A stretch of DNA of 38,485 nt, taken from positions 31,823-70,307 of the forward strand of contig PLKM01000025.1 in assembly GCA_003141095.1 (NCBI GenBank), given 5' to 3'. The notes below the pieces were generated by a model, which saw nothing but the letters and a program-made list of their open reading frames with translations, had not been told where the DNA came from and did not search any database. Positions 31,918 through 38,485 of the stretch are shown here, piece after piece. The translations under genes were made by a program, and so were the position numbers. The stretch is from Acidimicrobiaceae bacterium (GTDB lineage Bacteria > Actinomycetota > Acidimicrobiia > Acidimicrobiales > RAAP-2). Positions within the stretch are counted from its first letter, which is position 1. Every line of letters starts with the position of its first letter.

Positions 31918-33357
31918 TCAAAAGCCTTCGGGCCATCGTCCTGGTCGATCGGGTCGAAGGAGCATGTCGGTCAGATCTCGGTTCAGATGCTCCTGTCGCC
32001 AGACCAGTTGCTCCTGGGCTGCGTAGAGGGTGCGCGTCGCGTCGTCGCACTCGGTACGCCAGGTGGGATCAGCCTTCAAGTCAAAGCACTTGAACGAGCC
32101 GTCACCGAATTGGACGTAGGAAATGTTGTCACTGACCGATACCGCAAGGTTCTGTCGCGACAACGTGCGATCTCCGGGCCAGCGCCGAGTGTGGTCGTTG
32201 ATCCAGAATTCGCGAAAATCCCACTCGTAGTGCGCCGCTGTCCGCCACTCTTTTGATTCGCCATTCATCAGGGGCAGGAGCGAGCGGCCATCGCACTGGA
32301 CGGGCTCTGGCACTCCCAAAGAGTCGCAGAGCGTCGGCAACAGATCCACGTTTTCGCTAAAGGCACTGATACTCGTGCCGGCGTGGGCGTCTCGGGGGTC
32401 GCGCCAAAGGCCAAGCACGTGATAGCTCTGAGGGAAGAATCCCAGTTTTTCGATGAGCCCGTGGTCGCCAAGTTGATCACCGTGATCCGAAGTGACCACC
32501 ACCAACGTCTCCTCCCACTCGCCGCGTTCATCAATCGCGGAGATCACGCGGCCCAGTTGATGGTCGACCTCACTGATCATGCCGTAGTACTGCGCGCGAA
32601 GTCTGCGCATCTCACCTTCGTCGGTGGGCGCCGCACTCGCGTTCACCGCCAGCGCGATCTCGTGGATTGGATGACGATGGTCCTTGTCGACCGCCGATAT
32701 GGGAAGTTCGACATCCGCAGGGTCGTACATCTTCGAGAACCCGCCCGCTGCGGCGTACGGTGGGTGAGGGCGCAGATAGCTCAGGTGCGCAAACCAACCG
32801 CTCTCCTGCTTTTCAAGCCACTCGACAAAACGATTCGTGAGGAAACCGCTCAACGAATCCTCGGCAGGCCGTTCGGGTTCTCCACGCAGTGCCGGAGCCC
32901 AGCCATTCTCAACGACGTGGCCCTTGGCCCGCAAGTACTGAATCCAGCCCGCTTGGCTCTCTGGCATGTACAGACCCACCGAGAACCCGGGCAGGATCCC
33001 GTCGTAGTTATCGAGACGCGGGTCATCGAAACCCTCCGCTTGATTGGGATCAAGACCCTGGTCGGTATAGCCAAACAGCATCGGGTCATAGCCCGCACTT
33101 CGTGCGACTGTCGCCACGTTCTCGAAACGCGCCGAGAGCGGTGTGCCGTTGCTCACGACGCGATTGTTCATCTGGTAGGTGCCGGTGTACAAAGCGGCGC
33201 GCCCAGGCGAACATGGCGCCGACTGGGAGAAGTGGCGTTCGAGACGGACACCCTCTCGCGCGATGCGGTCGAGCGTCGGGGTCTCGACGAGAGGATGTCC
33301 CGCAGCGGCGTACGAGTCGCCTCGAAACTGATCGAGGGTGACAAAAAGCACGTTCAC
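31918..33357 (-). CDS. Type I (formylglycine-dependent) sulfatase
   Basis: This is a 479-residue alkaline-phosphatase-superfamily hydrolase. The N-terminal metal-binding NVLFVTLDQFRGDS is followed by SAPCSPGRAALYTG, where Cys49 of CSPGR (CxPxR) must be oxidised to formylglycine by a separate enzyme. A second metal motif, VVTSDHGDQLGDHG, comes later. There is no signal peptide, so it is predicted to act in the cytoplasm. Phosphonate monoester hydrolases share this layout, so the substrate could be a sulfate ester or a phospho/phosphonate ester. GTG 33357 overlaps the stop of the esterase gene (GTGA); a much longer frame upstream is an out-of-frame artefact over that gene. Confidence 0.88.
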   Translation of the reverse strand: MNVLFVTLDQFRGDSYAAAGHPLVETPTLDRIAREGVRLERHFSQSAPCSPGRAALYTGTYQMNNRVVSNGTPLSARFENVATVARSAGYDPMLFGYTDQGLDPNQAEGFDDPRLDNYDGILPGFSVGLYMPESQAGWIQYLRAKGHVVENGWAPALRGEPERPAEDSLSGFLTNRFVEWLEKQESGWFAHLSYLRPHPPYAAAGGFSKMYDPADVELPISAVDKDHRHPIHEIALAVNASAAPTDEGEMRRLRAQYYGMISEVDHQLGRVISAIDERGEWEETLVVVTSDHGDQLGDHGLIEKLGFFPQSYHVLGLWRDPRDAHAGTSISAFSENVDLLPTLCDSLGVPEPVQCDGRSLLPLMNGESKEWRTAAHYEWDFREFWINDHTRRWPGDRTLSRQNLAVSVSDNISYVQFGDGSFKCFDLKADPTWRTECDDATRTLYAAQEQLVWRQEHLNRDLTDMLLRPDRPGRWPEGF

Positions 33358-34292
33358 GAAGCAGCGATCTCCACGTAACGACGCATGTGCTGGGCCAAGT
33401 CGTCCACAATCTCGAGTGCCTCGGGAACGAGGGCTCCCATTCTCAAGAATCCGTGCAGCATGCCTTCGGCCTCGAGCAGTTCGACCGGCACGCCAAAGTG
33501 TTCCAAGAGGCCCGCGTACGCAACACCTTCGTCGCGCAGTGGATCGCATTGGGCCACGACCACAATGGCGGGCGGGGCGCCCTCGAGATCGTCGAACATC
33601 AGTGGCGTCACACGAGGATCGGTATGATCACTCCACTCGCCGAGATACAGACTGTAGTCGTAACGGAGATGATCGAGTTCGAGCATGTAGCCCGCGCCGT
33701 ACGTGTGCGCCGAGTCCGTCACCAATTCTGGGCCGAGGCTTGGATAGATGACTACTTGGGCCGCTATGTCGAGCCCTTCATTACGGGTGAGGGCCGCCGC
33801 GACGGAAACGAGCGAGCCTCCCGATGAATCACCCATCACGATGAGCTCGGCATTCGGTGCCGCAAAATCGCTGAGATGACGCCTGACGTAGCGTATGACG
33901 TCGATGACGTCGTCGAGGCCCGCAGGAAACTGGTGCTCTGGTGCGAGCCGATAGTCAACGGCGAGAAAGCGCATTCGAGTATCGGCACACAGTCGACGGC
34001 ACAGTCCATCATGGGTGTCGAGGTCGCCCATGACGAAAGCCCCGCCGTGGAAAAAGATCACGAGAGCCTTCTGCTCGTCGTTGAACGGCAAGTAGAGACG
34101 CGTCGACAGGGTCCGGCCTTCCAGCATCACCTCGCCATCAACCACCGCCTCGACCGGTTCTGGTTCGCCGCCCATCGCTTCAGCGAGTTGACGATACGTC
34201 GCACGCCGTTCTTCCGTGCTCACTGTCGAGGGATGCGGAGCCGGATTCGCCTGCACCGCTCGCACGTAGGGCTCAAGTGCTGGATGGACCAT
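33354..34292 (-). CDS. HSL-family alpha/beta-hydrolase (esterase)
   Basis: This is a 312-residue esterase of the hormone-sensitive lipase group (bacterial family IV). The oxyanion-hole motif is FFHGGAFVMGD (HGG at 82-84), the nucleophile elbow is GDSSGG with Ser156, the Asp is in QCDPLRDEG, and the His is in EGMLHGFLRM. DYRLAPEHQFPAGLDD is also typical. The family cleaves short-chain esters. ATG 34292 has AAGGAGG five bases upstream; an earlier in-frame start at 34310 is less likely. Its stop overlaps the sulfatase start (GTGA), so the two products may act on one sulfated or acylated compound, which is an inference. Confidence 0.93.
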   Translation of the reverse strand: MVHPALEPYVRAVQANPAPHPSTVSTEERRATYRQLAEAMGGEPEPVEAVVDGEVMLEGRTLSTRLYLPFNDEQKALVIFFHGGAFVMGDLDTHDGLCRRLCADTRMRFLAVDYRLAPEHQFPAGLDDVIDVIRYVRRHLSDFAAPNAELIVMGDSSGGSLVSVAAALTRNEGLDIAAQVVIYPSLGPELVTDSAHTYGAGYMLELDHLRYDYSLYLGEWSDHTDPRVTPLMFDDLEGAPPAIVVVAQCDPLRDEGVAYAGLLEHFGVPVELLEAEGMLHGFLRMGALVPEALEIVDDLAQHMRRYVEIAAS

Positions 34293-34797
34293 CAAAACCT
34301 CCTTCGCCAAAGATTAGGCAATGTGCCAGGTCTCTAAGGTCGCTCCGAGCAAACATTCGCCGATGGTAATGAATCATTGTCAAACGACTGCCTCGCGATC
34401 GTCACGGAATCATCATTCGAAGGGTGGAGCACGTTCGACCGACGCCGCCTTCACACTCCGTTGCGCTCAGTGAACCTAGGCGCAGAGCCCCTTCGCTCCG
34501 ATTGCCCTTGTGCTCGTTTCGCACCGACCCGAGTTCTTGGTGGCTACGCAGGAAACAGGAACGCTGGTGAGGACACGGTGGTCGTCGAGCCCCTCGAGTC
34601 GCCGCGAGCTCGCCAGTGACGTCGTACAGTACCTAGTGTGCAGACCAAACAGATCACTCCACGCGGCCTTAGGTCAGTACTCGCTCCACGCCGTTATGGG
34701 CGGCGGCCTGTGATTTGCCTGCCTCGAGGTCGCCACCTGACGTGAACATCGCGCACGCGCAATTGGACCGTGACCTCGAGCGAGCGCTCCGGTCGTT
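34293..34797. other. Gene-free stretch of about 500 bases
   Basis: No convincing gene is seen on either strand. Short open frames (for example 34377-34619 and 34510-34713, plus strand) have no family motifs, and their composition is that of random frames. A 19-codon frame from GTG 34742 to TGA 34801 overlaps the start of the next gene as GTGA, the pattern common elsewhere here, so it may be a small leader or the remnant of a lost gene. The promoter of the downstream 336-residue protein probably lies in this stretch, but I cannot point to it. Confidence 0.5.
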
Positions 34798-35808
34798 GTG
34801 AGCGCCACCGAACGCGTCAGCGCGTCACGGGATCACCTCGCGGCCCATCCTTATGAAACCAACGCCGGTGAGTTTGTCCGGTTCCGTGTTACCGCCAATG
34901 ACGATGTCATCGCGGGGATCGTGCGAGCCGTCGCCGCCGAGGGCGAAGAGGGCTGTCACGAATTTCGCCGCCGCCTCGGCGAAGAGGAGACGGACACTTT
35001 GCGCCTCTTCGCAATGCGTCGCACGCTCCAAGGGCGACGACAGTCCTCGTTGAGCCTCACGTACGAGGCGATTGATGGTTTCGCCCTCCTGCCGACACTC
35101 AACGATGTGCCGTGGGACTCCTGGCTGCAGACGGCCTTGTTCGTCGCGCGTTCCCTCGGAGGTGACCCGGAGATGATTGGAAGACGCTTCGCCGAAGTTG
35201 CCAACGCCGACGCGGCGGCTCGCTGCGACGTCGCCATGGAGGCCATGAATCGTGTCGAGGCTCTTTCGCAGTGCCGCATTGTGGAGACCTCGACGAATTA
35301 CGGCGTCGGCTTCGTTGAGATTCTCGTCTTCCGTGGAACTCCGACCATCGGTTTCCTCGGTGCGCCCAGGATGGGTGACAACCAGCTTGAGTATCACCCG
35401 ACGACCAATCTGGCCCAACTCACCGCCAGCCTGGCCGATGCGCTGGACGCATCAGGCAAGGTCGTCACGAGCCCGATTAGCCAAGACCAGCTAGCCGCGA
35501 CGTCGTTTTCGCTGACCGCGTCTGGCTCTTACCTGCCCACCGCGGGCTGCTTGAGTTTCATCGCCGACGGTGTGGGCGGAAGCGCCTCCTTCACCGTCTT
35601 CGTTGCGGAACTACCCGAGGATGCCGATATCGCGACGTTGGCGACCGCGGGAGCGAATACGAACGACCAGGCCGCCGCCTACGACACCCGCCGTCTGATT
35701 CTGTTGAGTCCCCAGCCGAACTTTGACGAGGACGTCGACGTCGTCATCGACTTTTGCGACTTCGAAGATCTTGCCCACTCGGCGCTTCTTGACTCCGCCA
35801 CTTGGTAG
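34798..35808 (+). CDS. Unrecognised 336-residue protein
   Basis: I do not recognise this protein. It starts with GTG at 34798. The N-terminal half (about 1-160) looks helical and charged, with EFRRRLGEEETDTLRLFAMRR and RCDVAMEAMNRVEAL. The C-terminal half is richer in strand-forming residues and Gly/Ser/Thr (TNYGVGFVEILVFRG, CLSFIADGVGGSASFTVFVAE) and ends in an acidic stretch (EDVDVVIDFCDFEDL). There is no signal peptide, membrane segment, nucleotide-binding loop or metal motif, so it is predicted cytoplasmic. It is convergent with the RecQ-type helicase gene, 141 bases apart, and isolated from other genes on its own strand. Codon pattern and length support a real gene. Confidence 0.7.
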   Translation: MSATERVSASRDHLAAHPYETNAGEFVRFRVTANDDVIAGIVRAVAAEGEEGCHEFRRRLGEEETDTLRLFAMRRTLQGRRQSSLSLTYEAIDGFALLPTLNDVPWDSWLQTALFVARSLGGDPEMIGRRFAEVANADAAARCDVAMEAMNRVEALSQCRIVETSTNYGVGFVEILVFRGTPTIGFLGAPRMGDNQLEYHPTTNLAQLTASLADALDASGKVVTSPISQDQLAATSFSLTASGSYLPTAGCLSFIADGVGGSASFTVFVAELPEDADIATLATAGANTNDQAAAYDTRRLILLSPQPNFDEDVDVVIDFCDFEDLAHSALLDSATW

Positions 35809-35949
35809 TTACCAACCGCCGACCAACGGGCTGGGCGTCCTCAATTCGACGCGGCTGATGACGTCGTGGCGCCCGGCACAACGCGCGACTGACAACGTGC
35901 TGCAGCGTGCTTCGGCCCTTGCACGGGCGATGGGCTCGCCAACCCCGGT

Positions 35950-38046
35950 TTATGGGAGTTGGTGGACCACCAAGGGCATCACGCGCGTGACGCCGGCCTC
36001 ACGAAGCAGCGAGGCCGCGACCGTCATCGTCCAGCCAGTCCGGTACGAGTCGTCGATTAGGAGTATTGGTCCGTACGGCAGCTCCACATCAGTCCGGAGC
36101 CGAAGCGCGTTCACGAGCGACTCGACCTGCGCGGTGGACGTGGCGTTCTCGGGCGCGCGCGGTCCGTCGATGGTGAGGGCGTCAAACAACGGGAGTTTCC
36201 CGACCGTGGCGACATGTCGAGCCAGGTCGTGCACCAGGCTCGAATGGTGCCTCGACGGCATTGGGACAACTCCAATTGGTCGAGTTCCCCACGACTCCTT
36301 CCACCGTGTCAGCACCGATACCACGCCGCGAATGATGTTCTCGGGCAACGGCTGATCCGGTCCGCTCAAGAGGCTCGCGACGTTGTTCCAGCCGGGCGTG
36401 TCTGCGAAGGTGAGCGCGCGACCTTCGTCGGCGCCAACGATCGTACCGCGACGTCCGCTGCTGAGACCCGACGGCCACATCTTGCGCGGTTCGATGACCA
36501 CGTCAATACCGCGCAGTTGTATCCGTGCCGCTTCCACGCCAGCGGGGTCAACCGTGCGGCCGGGGCCGGGAATCTCGCCGGTGCAGACAGAGCACGTTCC
36601 GCACGGACCCGGGTCCACGTCGTCGAGGGCGCGCTGGAGGAACTCCATGAGGCATCCGGCACCGCGGGCGTAGGAACGCATCAGGTCGGCCTCATAGCTG
36701 CGAGCAGCGACAATAGCGCTCCACTTCGCAGCGTCATAGAAGTAGCCAGTACCCGTGGCACGCCACCCCTGGGTGGTTCGCTCGACCGCGTCGTCAACGG
36801 CCATGATCTTGAGCAGCGCCTCGAGTCGACCGCGGCGTATGCCGGTGGCGTCCGTGATCTTCGGTACGCTCAGCGGCGCGGAGGCCGTGCCAAGGGCAGC
36901 CAGCACCTTCTCGATGTTCTTCGGGTCGGGAATCGTGGAAGTGGCGAAGTACTCCCAGAGCCTTTCGTCGGTCTCGGCGGGTAGCAGCACCGCTTCGGCG
37001 TTGTCGATGGCGCGTCCTGCGCGACCAACCTGCTGGTAGTAGGCGACCGGCGAGTCCGGGGAGCCAACGTGGATGCAAAACCCTAGGTCCGGCTTGTCGT
37101 AACCCATGCCGAGCGCGGAGGTGGCGACGACCGCCTTGAGATTGTTTGCGCGAAGGTCGTCCTCAATGCGCTCGCGGGTCTCAGTGTCGAGCTTTCCCGA
37201 GTAGCCAACCACCACATGACCCTGGGATACGAGGAACTCCGACAGGCGCTCAGTCTCGGCAACTGTGGGCACGTAGACGATGCCGGATCCCTGCATGGTG
37301 TCGAGTGCAGCGTCGACCCAGGCGTAACGTTCGAGCGCATCGAGTCCGGGCACGACCGAGAGTCGCAGCGAGTTGCGGGCCAGGCTGCCGCGAAGGACGA
37401 GGGTCTGCGCGCCCAATTGGCGCGCGACGTCGGCGGTGACACGACTGTTGGCGGTGGCGGTCGTTGCGAGCACGGGCGTCGTCGGCGCGCTGGTCAGCAC
37501 CTTGCTGAGGCGCTGGTAATCGGGTCGGAAATCAAAGCCCCAGTCCGAGATGCAGTGCGCCTCGTCGATGACGATGAGGCCGGCCTTCTCGATGATCGGG
37601 CCGACGCGCTTGGCGAAGGCCGGGTTGGCGAGACGCTCGGGCGAGACCAGCAGCACGTCAACGGCCCCGCCCTCGACTGCTTCCATGACCCGATCCCAGT
37701 CGTCGACGTTGGTCGAGTTAATGGTGACGGCGCTCAGTCCCGCGCGCGTGGCGGCGGCGACCTGGTCACGCATCAATGCGAGGAGTGGCGAGACCACGAG
37801 GGTCGGACCTTCACCCAAGCTGCGCAGGGCGGCGGTCGCCGCCCAGTAGACGGCGGACTTGCCCCAGCCGGTCGCCTGCACGACGAGCACCCGGGCCCGG
37901 TCGGCCACAAGGGCACGAACTGCCGTGGTCTGATCCTCTCGCGCCGTGGCGGACTCGCCGACCATGGCGAAGAGCACCTTGGCGAGATTCAGGTCAGCGA
38001 TCGTCAGCAGTTCATCGTGACTTAGGGATTCGTGCTGGATGGCCAT
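35950..38046 (-). CDS. RecQ-type DNA helicase fused to a ComF-like phosphoribosyltransferase domain
   Basis: This is a 698-residue protein. Residues 30-390 form a superfamily 2 RecQ helicase: motif I ATGWGKS (GKS 62-64), DEAH (161-164) with the RecQ-specific CISDWGFDFRPDY, motif III ATTATAN, and motif VI QQVGRAGR (338-345). A RecQ zinc-binding region follows, with Cys465, 482, 485 and 488. There is no HRDC domain. Residues about 585-698 are a phosphoribosyltransferase-like domain, with VVPMPSRHHSSLVHDLAR as in ComF and the PRPP loop ILLIDDSYRTGWT (661-673) with its Asp pair. Helicases of this family unwind recombination and repair intermediates 3' to 5'; the job of the fused domain is unknown. 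Such fusions occur in other actinobacteria, to my knowledge. Confidence 0.92.
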   Translation of the reverse strand: MAIQHESLSHDELLTIADLNLAKVLFAMVGESATAREDQTTAVRALVADRARVLVVQATGWGKSAVYWAATAALRSLGEGPTLVVSPLLALMRDQVAAATRAGLSAVTINSTNVDDWDRVMEAVEGGAVDVLLVSPERLANPAFAKRVGPIIEKAGLIVIDEAHCISDWGFDFRPDYQRLSKVLTSAPTTPVLATTATANSRVTADVARQLGAQTLVLRGSLARNSLRLSVVPGLDALERYAWVDAALDTMQGSGIVYVPTVAETERLSEFLVSQGHVVVGYSGKLDTETRERIEDDLRANNLKAVVATSALGMGYDKPDLGFCIHVGSPDSPVAYYQQVGRAGRAIDNAEAVLLPAETDERLWEYFATSTIPDPKNIEKVLAALGTASAPLSVPKITDATGIRRGRLEALLKIMAVDDAVERTTQGWRATGTGYFYDAAKWSAIVAARSYEADLMRSYARGAGCLMEFLQRALDDVDPGPCGTCSVCTGEIPGPGRTVDPAGVEAARIQLRGIDVVIEPRKMWPSGLSSGRRGTIVGADEGRALTFADTPGWNNVASLLSGPDQPLPENIIRGVVSVLTRWKESWGTRPIGVVPMPSRHHSSLVHDLARHVATVGKLPLFDALTIDGPRAPENATSTAQVESLVNALRLRTDVELPYGPILLIDDSYRTGWTMTVAASLLREAGVTRVMPLVVHQLP

Positions 38047-38297
38047 TGCTCGCCTTTTCGGTTAGTAGTTAGTGCTGCAGATCTGCTGATCCCGATTCGA
38101 TTGGTGGGCGGACCTCCGTCCAAAGCCACGCTCGCTCCGGCGTGCAAAGGCGGTTGTAGCGGTAAAGCCCAAGATGGGGCTAGGCCGTCGCACCGCAAAA
38201 TGGCTCCCGGAATTACTACACCGACATCAAGCACGCTTGCCGCGCGGCAATCACGAGGAACTGGGTGCTTGGAATCTTGAAACTGGTGCAAACCTCT
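38047..38297. other. Leader between tRNA-Gly and the RecQ-type gene
   Basis: This stretch has no credible gene. It contains a perfect 14-base palindrome (TTGCCGCGCGGCAA at 38236-38249) without a T-run. The promoter of the RecQ-type gene, or read-through from the tRNA, must use this region. Confidence 0.4.
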
Positions 38298-38373
38298 TGG
38301 AGCGGACGACCGGGCTCGAACCGGCGACCTCGACCTTGGCAAGGTCGCGCTCTACCAACTGAGCTACGTCCGC
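38298..38373 (-). tRNA. tRNA-Gly (anticodon GCC)
   Basis: The minus strand folds into a full cloverleaf: acceptor GCGGACG with CGTCCGC, D-arm GCTCAGTTGGTAGAGC, anticodon stem CGACC/GGTCG with loop TTGCCAA, and T-arm GCCGG-TTCGAGC-CCGGT. The anticodon GCC reads GGC/GGT glycine codons. The discriminator base is U, as expected for bacterial tRNA-Gly, and CCA is encoded (38300-38298). The variable region is short (class I). Confidence 0.97.
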
Positions 38374-38485
38374 GTGGAAATCCATAATAGCCGAACTCCC
38401 CTACTCAGCAAAACCACGAGTTCCCAACCCTCTGCACGCACCAAACCCGTGCACCGCCACTTTCATCAGGAGTGTTGCAAAAGTG
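38374..38485. other. Window end, no gene seen
   Basis: The last 112 bases, upstream of the tRNA, hold no visible gene. The tRNA promoter should lie here, but I see no convincing -35/-10 pair. Confidence 0.4.

Noticed and set aside
32383..33378. A 331-codon open frame on the plus strand across the sulfatase gene
   Set aside because: The minus-strand sulfatase has intact catalytic motifs; the plus-strand translation has none.
34377..34619. An 80-codon open frame in the gap before the unknown gene
   Set aside because: It has no motif, no ribosome site and no operon context; composition looks random.
38236..38249. A perfect 14-base palindrome after tRNA-Gly as a terminator
   Set aside because: There is no loop or T-run, so it is not a credible intrinsic terminator; kept only as a note in the leader entry.
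38298..38373. tRNA-Gly as an integration site for a genomic island
   Set aside because: No integrase and no repeated tRNA 3' end are visible in the window.

Overview
The window looks like chromosomal DNA of a moderately GC-rich actinobacterium, probably of the class Acidimicrobiia or a near relative. The division cluster has the actinobacterial form: FtsZ ends in a short acidic tail plus a PSFLR-type tip, SepF and DivIVA are present, and there is no ftsA or minCD. MurE carries the DNPR motif of diaminopimelate-adding enzymes, and a DUF3040 gene is present. GTG starts and four-base GTGA/ATGA gene overlaps are very common. The class assignment is inferred from gene content, not from a marker-gene search.

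Region 1 (1-15.8 kb, all minus strand) is the cell-wall and division (dcw) cluster, read from right to left: mraZ, rsmH, ftsL-like, ftsI, murE, mraY, ftsW, murG, murC, murB, ftsQ, ftsZ, a yggS-type PLP protein, sepF, yggT, divIVA, and the lysine/alanine-rich N-terminus of a protein cut by the window edge. These genes methylate 16S rRNA, build lipid II, polymerise and cross-link septal peptidoglycan, and assemble and anchor the Z-ring. murF and murD are missing from their usual places. Two regulatory regions stand out. A 10-bp-phased GTGG array upstream of mraZ is a strong candidate MraZ operator. A separate promoter with a hairpin over its -10 element lies in front of ftsZ.

Region 2 (15.8-18.5 kb, minus) is a compact operon of DUF3040 membrane protein, ROK sugar kinase, an 84-residue small protein, HNH endonuclease and a lipoate-ligase-like protein. 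It ends just before the mraZ operator.

Region 3 (18.6-25.6 kb) is mixed housekeeping and stress functions: a low-molecular-weight tyrosine phosphatase whose 3' end overlaps a convergent DHA2 drug exporter, an NhaA Na+/H+ antiporter, MsrA facing away from a Fur-family regulator, a two-gene ABC exporter and a nitroreductase.

Region 4 (25.6-29.5 kb, minus) is a polar amino acid-type ABC importer (binding protein, permease, ATPase). A class III CoA-transferase is translationally coupled to its 3' end.

Region 5 (29.6-34.3 kb) holds a second DHA2 exporter divergent from a TetR regulator, with three near-identical palindromic operators between them. It is followed by a formylglycine-type sulfatase coupled to an HSL-family esterase.

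Region 6 (34.3-38.5 kb) has a gene-free stretch, an unrecognised 336-residue protein, a RecQ helicase fused to a ComF-like phosphoribosyltransferase, and a tRNA-Gly(GCC). No insertion sequence, phage gene, CRISPR array or rRNA was seen.
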